Shown here piece by piece: positions 47,910 through 56,335 of a stretch of 64,000 nt of DNA. Under the pieces are notes generated by a model, which was not told the origin of the DNA, searched no databases, and saw only the letters and a program-made list of their open reading frames with translations. This DNA comes from Bradyrhizobium sp. WBAH42. GTDB lineage: Bacteria; Pseudomonadota; Alphaproteobacteria; Rhizobiales; Xanthobacteraceae. Within the stretch, counting starts at the first letter, position 1; each line of letters begins with the position of its first letter. Where the stretch lies: positions 6,767,001-6,831,000 of the forward strand of contig NZ_CP036533.1 in assembly GCF_024585265.1 (NCBI RefSeq), in the 5' to 3' direction. The position numbers and the translations under genes were made by a program.

Positions 47910-48578
47910 TCAGCGTGTCGGATATGAGAAGAAGCGGTGAGAGATGATCGCAAAGCCCAACATCAACAGCCAGGAGATCGCGAGGTAGAGGAAGGTGACG
48001 GAGAAGTAGACCTCGAAGCTGCGGAACGTGTCGCTTTCGATGCGCTGCGCAACCGACGTCAATTCGTAGGCCGATACCGCCGAACAGATCGACGAGGTCA
48101 GCGTCAGCATGATGAACTGGCCCGTAAGCGAGGGGTAGATCGCGCGAAGCGCGGGCTTGAGCACGATGAACCGGAACACTTGCCCTTTGTGCAGTCCCAG
48201 CGCGTAGCCGGCCTCGACCTGTCCCTTATGGATGGATTGCACCCCGCCGCGGATGATCTCGATGGCGTACGCGCCGCCATTGACGCCGAGCGCGATGATG
48301 GCGGTGACTGTCGGATTGAGCTTCAATCCGACGAGCGGCAGGGCAAAGAACAGAAAGAAGATCTGCACCAGAAACGGCGTATTGCGCACGATCTCGACGA
48401 AGCCGATCACGAGAGCACGCAACCAGGCCGCCTTCGAATCGCGTGCCGCGACGCCGGCGACACCGATCAACATTGCGAGTGTCATGCCGGCAAGCGCCAG
48501 GCCCAGCGTACCCACGCACCCCCACAGCAGCGCGGGCATGGCATGCCAAACCACCGAGAAATCGAGCGTATAGCCCAT
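47910..48578 (-). CDS. Polar amino acid-type ABC transporter permease (first)
   Basis: 222 aa, about five helices. The contact loop reads E-I-I-R-G-G-V-Q-S-I-H-K-G-Q-V-E-A-G. It is the first transporter gene behind the qsuD-like gene (51 bases). The two permeases are related but clearly different, as expected for a heterodimer. Confidence 0.93.
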   Translation of the reverse strand: MGYTLDFSVVWHAMPALLWGCVGTLGLALAGMTLAMLIGVAGVAARDSKAAWLRALVIGFVEIVRNTPFLVQIFFLFFALPLVGLKLNPTVTAIIALGVNGGAYAIEIIRGGVQSIHKGQVEAGYALGLHKGQVFRFIVLKPALRAIYPSLTGQFIMLTLTSSICSAVSAYELTSVAQRIESDTFRSFEVYFSVTFLYLAISWLLMLGFAIISHRFFSYPTR

Positions 48579-48629
48579 CTTGCGTTTCCTCTCGGGCGTT
48601 GTACGTGCCGCTCGCCCGTCGGCCGGGTG

Positions 48630-49493
48630 TCACCCTCCCAGGGATGCAAAGGTCGCGAAGAAGACGTCCGGATCAGGTGAGATGCCCGTGAATAGGCGGA
48701 ATGCTTCGGTGCCCTGGAAGATCGCCATGCCACCGCCGTCGACGGTGCGGCAGCCGAAGGCGCGCGCCGCGCGCAGCAATGCGGTTTCCAGCGGGAAATA
48801 GACGATCTCAGCGACCCATAGATCGGGACGCAGCAGGGAAGTCGGCAGCGGCGTGCCCGGATATTTGTCCATGCCGATCGGCGTCGCGTTGACAATTCCG
48901 TCTGCGGCAGCCACGGCCGCTGCAACATCCTGGCCGGCCCGCAAGCGCCCTTCTGCAAATCGCGGGGACAAGCTGTCGGCCAGGCTCTGCGCCTTGGCCA
49001 CGTCGACGTCGACAATGGTCAATTCCCGCACGCCGAGCTTCATCAGCGCGAACGCGACCGCTGCGCCCGCACCGCCCGCGCCGAATTGGACGACGCGGCC
49101 GAGCGGCGCACCTTGCATGTTGCGGCGAAAGTTCTCCGCGAAGCCGAACCAATCGGTGTTGTGGCCGCTCATTCGACCGTCCCTGATGACCACGGTGTTC
49201 ACGGCACCAAGAGCCTCGGCGTCCGGCGCAAGCTCGTCCAGGAGCGGGAGAATCGCCTGCTTGCAGGGATGGGTCACGTTCAGCCCGTCAAAGCCCATCC
49301 ACTTTGCCGCCGTGAGCAATTCCGGCAGCGCTTCTGCACCGAGTTTCAGCTCCGTCAGGTCGATCTTCTTGTAGAGATAGCGGATGCCCGCGGCATCAGC
49401 GGCCGCTTCGTGCATCGGCGGGGTGCGGGACGCCGCGATGCCGCTGCCGATCAGGCCGACGAGGAAGCTGGATTTCGGATGCATGCTCGGCAT
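48630..49493 (-). CDS. Quinate/shikimate dehydrogenase (QsuD-like AroE family member)
   Basis: 287 aa NAD-type dehydrogenase. The substrate motif is I-G-S-G-I-A-A-S-R-T-P-P-M-H-E, the form seen in Corynebacterium quinate/shikimate dehydrogenase rather than biosynthetic AroE. Catalytic Lys78 is in N-V-T-H-P-C-K and Asp114 in H-N-T-D. The nucleotide motif G-A-G-G-A-G is at 138-143. The C-terminal A-F-R-L-F-T-G-I-S-P-D is also typical of that group. It would oxidise quinate to 3-dehydroquinate or shikimate to 3-dehydroshikimate. It lies six bases after a second AroE-like gene; ATG codons at 49493 and 49484 are both possible starts. Confidence 0.9.
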   Translation of the reverse strand: MPSMHPKSSFLVGLIGSGIAASRTPPMHEAAADAAGIRYLYKKIDLTELKLGAEALPELLTAAKWMGFDGLNVTHPCKQAILPLLDELAPDAEALGAVNTVVIRDGRMSGHNTDWFGFAENFRRNMQGAPLGRVVQFGAGGAGAAVAFALMKLGVRELTIVDVDVAKAQSLADSLSPRFAEGRLRAGQDVAAAVAAADGIVNATPIGMDKYPGTPLPTSLLRPDLWVAEIVYFPLETALLRAARAFGCRTVDGGGMAIFQGTEAFRLFTGISPDPDVFFATFASLGG

Positions 49494-49499
49494 CGCCGG

Positions 49500-50327
49500 T
49501 CAGCTCAGGGGGACGGTCAGTTCGGCGATGACCTGAGCCGTGCTCGGCCTGACGCCGCGCCACCAGGCAAAAGCTTCGGCCGCCTGCTCCACCAGCATGC
49601 CGACGCCGTCGGCCAGCCTGGCGACACCTTCGGCGCGGGCCGCTTGCAGAAACGGAGTCAGTCCTTTGCCATAGGCGAGTTCGTACGCCAGCTCCGCACC
49701 GCGGAAGACGTTGCCTGGAAGCGGCGGCATTTCACCGCGCAGGCTGGCCGATGTCGCGTTGACCACGACGTCATAGCCTTCGGCAAGGTCGGCCAGTTCG
49801 GCATAGCCGCTGACGATCAGGGGACCACAGCCGGCAAACTCTTCGGCCAATGCCACCGCTTTCGACAGCGTTCGGTTGACCAGAACCAGCTCGGACGGCT
49901 CCTGGCGCAGGAACGGCAGCAACGCGCCGCGCGCCGCTCCTCCGGCGCCGAGCATCAGGACGCGGCGGCCGGCGAGTTTGAGACCGAGATTGGCCGTGAT
50001 GTCACGCACGAGGCCGATCCCGTCGAAATTCTCAGCAATAATCCGATCACCGACGAACTTCAGGCAGTTTGCGGCGCCAGCTCGCTCCGCGCTTTCCGAG
50101 AGCTCGTTGGCGTATTCGAAGGCATCGAGCTTGAACGGAGCGGTGATGTTCAGCCCCTTGGCGCCCTCTGTCCGGAATTGATCAACCCGTTCGGTGAAGC
50201 CATCGAGTGGTGCCTCGATCGCCTCATAGACAAGGTCCTGTCTGGTCATCCTGGCGAACGTGCCATGAATGAGGGGTGATTTGCTGAAGCCGATCGGATT
50301 GCCGATCACCGCATAACGATCGCTCAT
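49500..50327 (-). CDS. aroE: Shikimate dehydrogenase, AroE-type, second paralogue in the operon
   Basis: 275 aa. The S-K-S-P substrate motif (residues 15-18), N-I-T-A-P-F-K with catalytic Lys66, and the nucleotide-binding G-A-G-G-A-A-R-G identify it as AroE. The motif that is usually N-T-D reads N-F-D here (Asn100-Phe101-Asp102), so the catalytic Asp is kept but the middle residue is changed. It is placed three bases after the CoA-transferase gene and directly before the QsuD-like gene. A role in catabolism of a shikimate-like acid is suggested by the operon; a housekeeping biosynthetic role is the alternative. Confidence 0.92.
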   Translation of the reverse strand: MSDRYAVIGNPIGFSKSPLIHGTFARMTRQDLVYEAIEAPLDGFTERVDQFRTEGAKGLNITAPFKLDAFEYANELSESAERAGAANCLKFVGDRIIAENFDGIGLVRDITANLGLKLAGRRVLMLGAGGAARGALLPFLRQEPSELVLVNRTLSKAVALAEEFAGCGPLIVSGYAELADLAEGYDVVVNATSASLRGEMPPLPGNVFRGAELAYELAYGKGLTPFLQAARAEGVARLADGVGMLVEQAAEAFAWWRGVRPSTAQVIAELTVPLS

Positions 50328-50330
50328 GGC

Positions 50331-51557
50331 TCACTCCTGCACCGCGGCTTCGTTGTAGAGAACACCGTCGCGCACCATCGCATCGACGAGCTCGGCCGAC
50401 AGACCCAGCGACTCTGCGATGCGGCGATTGTCCTGGCCGAGCAGTGGTGCCGGCGTGCGCACCGTGGTGTCGCAATCGGAGAACCGGAACGGCAGGTTCG
50501 GCAACGTCACCTTGCCGAGGACAGGATGCTCCTGCTCGACCAGCATGCCGCGCGCGTGGATCTGCGGATCCTTCACGACCTCTTCGATGGTCTGCACGGG
50601 AGCCGACGGCACACCTGCTTCGTCGAGGGCCGCGAGGCAGGCATCCCGGGACGGCTGCGACAACGTCCAATTGCGCACGATGTCCATCGCTTCGGCATAA
50701 TGGGCGTTCCGCGCGGCAGGCGTGGTGAAGCGTTGGTCGGATGACAAGCTGCTTCCTCCGATCAGCATCGCCAAGCGCCGCCACGCATCGTCGACTTGCG
50801 CCGCGATGACGAGATTGCCGTCCCTGGCCGGAAAGACGCCGTAGACGGTCGAGTCCGGCTGTCCGCTGCCGGTCTGCTTCGGCAGGTCGGCACCACCGGA
50901 GAGGAAATAGCGCTGCACCGCATAGTCGTGCATCGAGACCATGCAGTCGTACAGTGCGAGATCGATATGCTGGCCGCGTCCGGACGACACGCGGCCAACC
51001 AGCGCGGCATTGATGGCGGCCACGCCGTGAATACCGGTATACATGTCGGCCAGCGGCATCCGCAGCAGCGGCGGCGCTTCGCCGGGATTGCCCAGTTGTG
51101 CCAGGGCGCCCGACATCGCCTCGGCGATGAGGCCGAAGCCCGGACGGTCGGCATAGGGACCGGTGTGGCCATAGGCGGAAACCGAGCAATAGATCAGTCC
51201 GGGATTCCGCGCCGACAGCGCCTTGTAACCGAGCCCGAGGCGCTCGAGTGCGCCGGGGCGGTAGTTCTCGATGAACACATCTGCCGTGTCGATGAGCTTC
51301 ATCATCATGTCGAGACCGCGCTTGTCGCGCAGGTCGATGCACAATCCCTGCTTGCCCATGTTCTGCTGCAGGAAATAGCCGGATTGTCCGTCCTTGAAAT
51401 AGCCATGGGCGCGGCCCGCATCGCCTGCCTTCGGACGCTCCACCTTGATCACTTCCGCGCCCATCGCGGCGAGGCAGCGGCCCATGAAGGGCCCTGCCAG
51501 GAAATGGCTGTAGTCGATGACGCGGATGCCTTTGAGGGGTAGATCTTGCGAGGTCAT
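50331..51557 (-). CDS. CaiB/BaiF class III CoA-transferase
   Basis: 408 aa. It transfers CoA between carboxylic acids. The catalytic Asp is Asp171 in L-A-D-M-Y-T-G. N-terminal G-I-R-V-I-D-Y-S-H-F-L-A-G-P and R-P-G-A-L-E-R-L-G-L-G are family landmarks, and the long insertion loop is present. It overlaps the MaoC gene upstream by four bases (ATGA). Together with the MaoC-like hydratase it would activate and process an organic acid as a CoA ester. Confidence 0.94.
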   Translation of the reverse strand: MTSQDLPLKGIRVIDYSHFLAGPFMGRCLAAMGAEVIKVERPKAGDAGRAHGYFKDGQSGYFLQQNMGKQGLCIDLRDKRGLDMMMKLIDTADVFIENYRPGALERLGLGYKALSARNPGLIYCSVSAYGHTGPYADRPGFGLIAEAMSGALAQLGNPGEAPPLLRMPLADMYTGIHGVAAINAALVGRVSSGRGQHIDLALYDCMVSMHDYAVQRYFLSGGADLPKQTGSGQPDSTVYGVFPARDGNLVIAAQVDDAWRRLAMLIGGSSLSSDQRFTTPAARNAHYAEAMDIVRNWTLSQPSRDACLAALDEAGVPSAPVQTIEEVVKDPQIHARGMLVEQEHPVLGKVTLPNLPFRFSDCDTTVRTPAPLLGQDNRRIAESLGLSAELVDAMVRDGVLYNEAAVQE

Positions 51558-52024
51558 GCCTGCTCTCCTGCGGCCTGGGCCTTAGAGCGCATCGGAATCA
51601 TCAGCCGATGCTCACCGAGCTGCACCACCTCCCCGCGTTGATTGATGAGCTCCGAGGGCAGCACCACGATGCCCCACCCTTCGCGCTTGGTTGTTCGCAT
51701 TGAACCGACGCGGAACTTCACGTGGACGGTGTCGCCGAGCTTGATCGGCAGCTTGAAATCCCACGTCCAGCCGAGCGACATTCCCGGAAGGAATCGGTAG
51801 TCGGCACGGGTCTTCAAACCGTCGGCCAGCGACAGGCCAAACAGCCCGTGCGCGACGCGCGTGCCGAATGGTGTGGTCCTGGCGTATTCCTCGTCGACGT
51901 GGACCGGCGTAAAATCTCCCGTCAGCTCGGCATAGGCATTCACCATGGCCTCGGTGACCGTCACCGAGGGGGTGACGCATTCGTCACCCACCTTGGCATC
52001 GTCCCAGTAGCGCTCATCGGTCAT
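51554..52024 (-). CDS. MaoC-family hydratase/dehydratase
   Basis: 156 aa hot-dog-fold protein. The motif A-E-L-T-G-D-F-T-P-V-H-V-D-E-E-Y-A contains the catalytic Asp and His of R-hydratases, and G-T-R-V-A-H-G-L-F-G-L-S follows. GAGGAAG is set before the ATG at 52024. It would hydrate or dehydrate an enoyl-CoA type intermediate. It lies between the VOC gene (13 bases) and the CoA-transferase gene (overlap). Confidence 0.93.
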   Translation of the reverse strand: MTDERYWDDAKVGDECVTPSVTVTEAMVNAYAELTGDFTPVHVDEEYARTTPFGTRVAHGLFGLSLADGLKTRADYRFLPGMSLGWTWDFKLPIKLGDTVHVKFRVGSMRTTKREGWGIVVLPSELINQRGEVVQLGEHRLMIPMRSKAQAAGEQA

Positions 52025-52037
52025 GTCGCGTCTTCCT

Positions 52038-52424
52038 CTAGGCACGGGGATTGATCGCCAGGGCGGCTTCCACGGCGCCTGCGCTGGCTTGCAAGATCTC
52101 GACGTTCAGGCCGCCCGGCAGCTCGAGCCAGTTTGGCCCGGCAGGCAACGCCTTGGCGCCCCACGCGGCAGCACGGGCGAGCACACCTTCGTAATCGTCG
52201 ACCATGATGCCGAGATGGGCGAGACGCCCCTCCGGTCCGACGAAATTGGGGTCTTCGATGAGCTGCACGCTTCCGAGCACCCAGACCTGACGCGGCCGGG
52301 CACCATCGGCGGGTTGCTCGTCTCGGATAGTGAGACCAAGCACCTCACGGAAGAAGCCGACGTGACGATCAACGTCCGGCACGCGGATTGCGACATGTTC
52401 GACATAGGCCCGCGGTAGCGACAT
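52038..52424 (-). CDS. VOC-superfamily protein (glyoxalase/dioxygenase fold)
   Basis: 128 aa, one pair of beta-alpha-beta-beta-beta units. V-E-H-V-A-I-R-V-P-D-V-D-R begins the first unit and H-L-G-I-M-V-D-D-Y the second, with a Glu in N-V-E-I-L at the end, giving a plausible metal site (His, His, Glu). VOC proteins include lyases, isomerases and epimerases, for example methylmalonyl-CoA epimerase-like enzymes. It lies four bases after the PanE-like gene. The function is open. Confidence 0.88.
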   Translation of the reverse strand: MSLPRAYVEHVAIRVPDVDRHVGFFREVLGLTIRDEQPADGARPRQVWVLGSVQLIEDPNFVGPEGRLAHLGIMVDDYEGVLARAAAWGAKALPAGPNWLELPGGLNVEILQASAGAVEAALAINPRA

Positions 52425-52428
52425 CGTC

Positions 52429-53373
52429 TCAGGCCTTTCCTGGATAATCGCTGCGGGCGTATTCAAGTCCCTTGACCAACGCGACGAGGGTGGAATTGAC
52501 GGGGGTCGGCACGTTGAGCTTGGCTCCCCAGCGCACGACGGAGCCGTGGATGTAATCGACCTCGGTCAGATTGCCGGACTGCAAGCTCTGCAACATCGAC
52601 GTCTTGAACTCGGGCGGCAGTCCAGCGGACGCCATCGTCCAGGCACGGCGCGGATCGGCAATCGAGATTTTCACGCCGGCAGCCTGCGCGACCGCGATGC
52701 CCTCCGAGATTGCGGCCAGCGCACAATCTTCCAGGATCGGCAGCGAATAGAGACCGCCATAGGTCAGGCCGGTGACGGCGGTGATTCCTCCTCCGGCGAC
52801 GTTGATGAATAACTTGTCCCACATCGTGCCCATGATGTTGTCGCTGAGCAGCGTGAGAATGCCGGCACGATTGAACGTCTCGGAAATTCGCTGTGCGCGT
52901 TCCGTCAAGCGTCCATCAAGCTCGCCGATGATGGTTTCCTTGCCGACCACTCCGGAGCGAACATGACCGGGGCCGAGCAGCACGCCGCCAACGTAGGTCT
53001 TGCCTGCCATGACGCGGTCACGACCGACTTCCTCCGAAAGGATGTCCTCGTGACCAAGACCGTTTTGGAGCGACATCACAACCGTCTGCGGCCCGATGAT
53101 CGGCGCGGCCGACCGGATCGCATCCCGGGTGTGGTAGGATTTGACGAGGACGACGACGAGGTCCGCCACGATGCCGACCTGGGTCGCTGAGGTGCAGGCA
53201 GAGACCTTCACAACGGTCTCGGCGTCACCTTCGAGCATCCGCAGACCACTGGCGTTGATCGCGTCGACATGGGCCTGGAAGGGATCGATCAACCAAACCT
53301 CGGCACCACCGCGCGCGAGCGCGCCACCGATGGTCGAGCCAAGGGCCCCCGCTCCGATAAAGCAGATCCTCAT
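52429..53373 (-). CDS. Ketopantoate reductase-family NAD(P) oxidoreductase
   Basis: 314 aa. The N-terminal Rossmann motif G-A-G-A-L-G-S-T-I-G is intact. V-L-V-K-S-Y-H-T and S-L-Q-N-G-L-G-H-E are ApbA/PanE landmarks, and M-W-D-K-L-F-I-N-V is the helix that carries the catalytic Lys. The C-terminal domain is complete. It is the first gene of the eleven-gene operon, so it more likely reduces a 2-oxo acid of that pathway than serves pantothenate synthesis. Confidence 0.9.
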   Translation of the reverse strand: MRICFIGAGALGSTIGGALARGGAEVWLIDPFQAHVDAINASGLRMLEGDAETVVKVSACTSATQVGIVADLVVVLVKSYHTRDAIRSAAPIIGPQTVVMSLQNGLGHEDILSEEVGRDRVMAGKTYVGGVLLGPGHVRSGVVGKETIIGELDGRLTERAQRISETFNRAGILTLLSDNIMGTMWDKLFINVAGGGITAVTGLTYGGLYSLPILEDCALAAISEGIAVAQAAGVKISIADPRRAWTMASAGLPPEFKTSMLQSLQSGNLTEVDYIHGSVVRWGAKLNVPTPVNSTLVALVKGLEYARSDYPGKA

Positions 53374-53475
53374 CCGGACGCTTCTCCCTCGCCCATTTTG
53401 GCGTTGAAAGCGTGCTAGCAGGCCGCTTGGTATTTGGATATGCTATGATCCTTATAACCATTATTGCGAAACGCA

Positions 53476-54456
53476 ATGAAGCACCTGGCCCTCTCCGAGG
53501 CGAACCTTTTGGAGCCGCGCCTGCTCAGGCTCTTTGACGCACTGTTCACCACCGGCAGCGTCACCAAAGCAGCCGAAAAGCTCGGTCAAAGTCAGCCGAC
53601 CGTTTCGATCTGGCTCGCGCGCCTGCGGAAGGAGCTGGACGATCCCCTATTCATCCGGTCTGCGGAGGGAATGCTGCCGACGCCGCGCGCCGAGGCTCTC
53701 ATCGGCACGGCCAGACAGGCGCTGGAGATGCTGCGGCGTCTGGCGGAGCTTCGCCCTCAGTTCGATCCGGCGACTGCAAAGCGCCGCTTTGTCATCTGCA
53801 TGACGGATGCGAGCCACATCACGCTGCTTCCCGCCATACTCGCCCACGTTCGCCGCGCTGCTCCGGGCATCCGCATCGAGGCAGCGCAGATCGGCGGCGA
53901 TACGCCACGAATGCTGCAGTCTGGCGAAGCCGATCTGGCGCTCGGTTACATCTCCGATCTCGACGCCGGACACTTCCAACAGGCACTCTTTCCCCAAGAT
54001 TGGGTCTGCTTGGCGAACGCAGGACATGCCCGGATCCGAGACCGCATCTCAGCAAAGGATTTCCGGCGTGAGGCGCACGTCCTCATTCGCTCCGGCACCG
54101 GACATCAATTGCTCGCGGACGCGCTGAAGGAGCAGCAGATTGTCCTTGACGTTGCGCTTGAGCTCCCCGGTTTTTTGGGATTACCGGCAATCGTCGGAAC
54201 GACCGACCTGATCGCCACCCTGCCAAGGCACATCGGCGAAACGTTGGCTCACTATTACGGACTGCGCGTGCTTGATTGCCCGCTGGCGATCGCCGGCTTT
54301 ACCGTCAAGCAATATTGGCACGCCCGCTTCCATCACGACCCGGCGAGCCAATGGTTGCGCGATTTATGCGGGGAGCTGTTTCAACAGCAGGACGTGAGGG
54401 GCCTGCATCGTTCCGGTCGGCCAAGGAAACGAAGGCCACGCGATTTGCAGCCGTAA
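53476..54456 (+). CDS. LysR-family regulator of the shikimate/CoA-transferase operon
   Basis: 326 aa. The helix-turn-helix G-S-V-T-K-A-A-E-K-L-G-Q-S-Q-P-T-V-S is at residues 25-42. The effector domain fits the NodD/NahR-like class: no long cysteine pattern, and it ends in Y-W-H-A-R-F-H-H-D-P-A-S-Q-W-L-R, followed by an Arg-rich tail. It is divergent from the operon, 102 bases away, and is its likely activator. The ATG at 53476 is favoured; a TTG at 53464 is also in frame. Confidence 0.93.
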   Translation: MKHLALSEANLLEPRLLRLFDALFTTGSVTKAAEKLGQSQPTVSIWLARLRKELDDPLFIRSAEGMLPTPRAEALIGTARQALEMLRRLAELRPQFDPATAKRRFVICMTDASHITLLPAILAHVRRAAPGIRIEAAQIGGDTPRMLQSGEADLALGYISDLDAGHFQQALFPQDWVCLANAGHARIRDRISAKDFRREAHVLIRSGTGHQLLADALKEQQIVLDVALELPGFLGLPAIVGTTDLIATLPRHIGETLAHYYGLRVLDCPLAIAGFTVKQYWHARFHHDPASQWLRDLCGELFQQQDVRGLHRSGRPRKRRPRDLQP

Positions 54457-54527
54457 GCCGCGCCTTCGTGACCGGTCCCATTTCCCAGATCCCGGATCGC
54501 GTGAGAGCGATGCTGCAAGCCTCTGCT

Positions 54528-54713
54528 CTACGATTTCAAATTGTACTGATCCGCCGTGTCCTCGCAGGTAAGAAACGAGATACCGGGTAGATCTCGTAGC
54601 CACGACAGGAGCCTGCCAGTGTCGGTGGTGACCATGCTGCGCAGGACGCTCTCGGCGCGGGCCGCGGACAGCGACGCAAGGACCAGACACAACGCAACGA
54701 CAAACCGTTTCAT
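54528..54713 (-). CDS. Small exported protein at the end of the dipeptide ABC operon
   Basis: 61 aa from the ATG at 54713. Residues 1-20 form a clean signal peptide (M-K-R-F-V-V-A-L, A-R-A-E). The mature part has about 40 residues with a single Cys and no known motif. It follows the ABC ATPase gene by 14 bases on the same strand and may be co-expressed with it. No family is recognised. Confidence 0.55.
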   Translation of the reverse strand: MKRFVVALCLVLASLSAARAESVLRSMVTTDTGRLLSWLRDLPGISFLTCEDTADQYNLKS

Positions 54714-54727
54714 ACGCAAGATCCAGT

Positions 54728-56335
54728 TCAGCCCGAGGCGCGCTCCGCCGTCGCCCCGGCGAAATCCAGGACGGGCGCGGCCGCGAGAAGCGCCTTGGTG
54801 TAGTCATGCCGGGGGCGATCGAACACGTCGTCGCGCGAGCCCTGCTCGACGATCTTGCCGCCCTGCATCACCACGACGCGGTCGGCGACCTGCTCGACCG
54901 CGGCGAGATCATGGCTGATGAACAGGCAGGCAAAACCGTATTGCGCCTGCAGCCGCTCGAACAGCTTGAGCACCTGCGCCTGGATGGTCATGTCGAGCGC
55001 CGATACCGGCTCGTCGGCCACGACGAAGGCCGGCTCGCGCACGATGGCGCGCGCAATTGCAATGCGCTGCCGCTGACCGCCGGACAGTTCGTGCGGCCAG
55101 CGCGCAGCCAAACCGGCAAGCCCGACCTCCTCCAGCATCGTCTCGACGCGCCTGTCGCGTTCAGCCGACGTCAATTTCGGCACGTGGCGCAACGGTTCGG
55201 CGACGATCTCGCCGACGCGCATGCGTGGATCGAGCGAGGAATAAGGATCCTGGAACACGAGCTGCGAAGCCAGGCGGAAGTCGCGATCGACGGTCGCGGT
55301 CACGTCCCTGCCCCGGAACCTGATCTCACCGCCGGAGGTCGGGATCAGCCGCAGCATGGCGCGGCCGAGCGTGGTCTTGCCCGAACCGCTGCCGCCGACG
55401 ACGGCGACGGTCTCGCCCATGGCGATATCGAGATCGACGCCATTGACGGCGGAGACGCCGTTATCGCGGCGGAACAACCGCTGCCGCCCGGCAAAGCCGA
55501 CCTTGAGCCCGCGCACGCTGACGAGAGGCTCGCCGCCCTGCCGCGCCTTGGTCGCGGCGCCGCGGCGCGGCAGGGCCTCGACCAGACGCTTGGTATAAGC
55601 TTCGCGCGGCGAGAACAGGATCTGCCGCGTCGTGCCTGTTTCGACCATCTTGCCCTGGCGCAGCACCAGCGCGCGCTGCGCATAGCGCGACACGAGGCCG
55701 AGATTGTGGGTGATCAGCATCACCGAGGTGCCGTGGTCGCGGGCGAGCCCGACCATGAGGTCGAGCACCTCGCGCTGCGTCAGCGTATCCAGCGCCGTGG
55801 TCGGTTCGTCCGCAATCAGCAGCTTCGGTTTCAGCAGCATCACCGATGCCAGCATGATGCGCTGGCGCATGCCACCGGAGAATTCGTGCGGATAGGCATC
55901 GAAGGTCCGTTCGGGATCGCGAATCTGCACGCGCGCCAGCATGTCGAGGCAGCGGCGCTTGATCTCGCGTTTGCCGAGCCGCTCGTGCAGGCCGAGGCCT
56001 TCGGCCATCTGCGCGCCGACGCTGATGGCGGGATTGAGCGAGACCATCGGCTCCTGGAACACCATGCCGACAACAGGGCCGCGCAGCGTCCGCATCTGGC
56101 GCGCAGAGACATTCGCAAGGTCGATGCCGTCGAGCACGATGCGGCCGCCGGCCGTGCACAGCCCTGGCGGCAACAAGCCGAGCACGGCGCGCGCCGCCGC
56201 CGTCTTGCCGCTGCCGGATTCGCCGACGACGGCGAGGAACTCGCCACGCTCGACGGCAAAGGACAAATCCTCGATGATCGCCCCCTTGCTGGCGGAGGCC
56301 TCAATGCGCAGATTCTCGACCGACAGCAGCGTCAT
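54728..56335 (-). CDS. Dipeptide/oligopeptide ABC transporter, two ATPases fused in one chain
   Basis: 535 aa with two complete nucleotide-binding domains. The first (1-250) has G-E-S-G-S-G-K-T and F-S-G-G-M-R-Q-R, the second (270-535) G-G-S-G-S-G-K-T and L-S-G-G-Q-R-Q-R; both Walker B regions are intact. Thus DppD and DppF are joined, which is common in rhizobia. The ATG overlaps the permease stop by four bases. It powers the importer encoded upstream. Confidence 0.94.
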   Translation of the reverse strand: MTLLSVENLRIEASASKGAIIEDLSFAVERGEFLAVVGESGSGKTAAARAVLGLLPPGLCTAGGRIVLDGIDLANVSARQMRTLRGPVVGMVFQEPMVSLNPAISVGAQMAEGLGLHERLGKREIKRRCLDMLARVQIRDPERTFDAYPHEFSGGMRQRIMLASVMLLKPKLLIADEPTTALDTLTQREVLDLMVGLARDHGTSVMLITHNLGLVSRYAQRALVLRQGKMVETGTTRQILFSPREAYTKRLVEALPRRGAATKARQGGEPLVSVRGLKVGFAGRQRLFRRDNGVSAVNGVDLDIAMGETVAVVGGSGSGKTTLGRAMLRLIPTSGGEIRFRGRDVTATVDRDFRLASQLVFQDPYSSLDPRMRVGEIVAEPLRHVPKLTSAERDRRVETMLEEVGLAGLAARWPHELSGGQRQRIAIARAIVREPAFVVADEPVSALDMTIQAQVLKLFERLQAQYGFACLFISHDLAAVEQVADRVVVMQGGKIVEQGSRDDVFDRPRHDYTKALLAAAPVLDFAGATAERASG

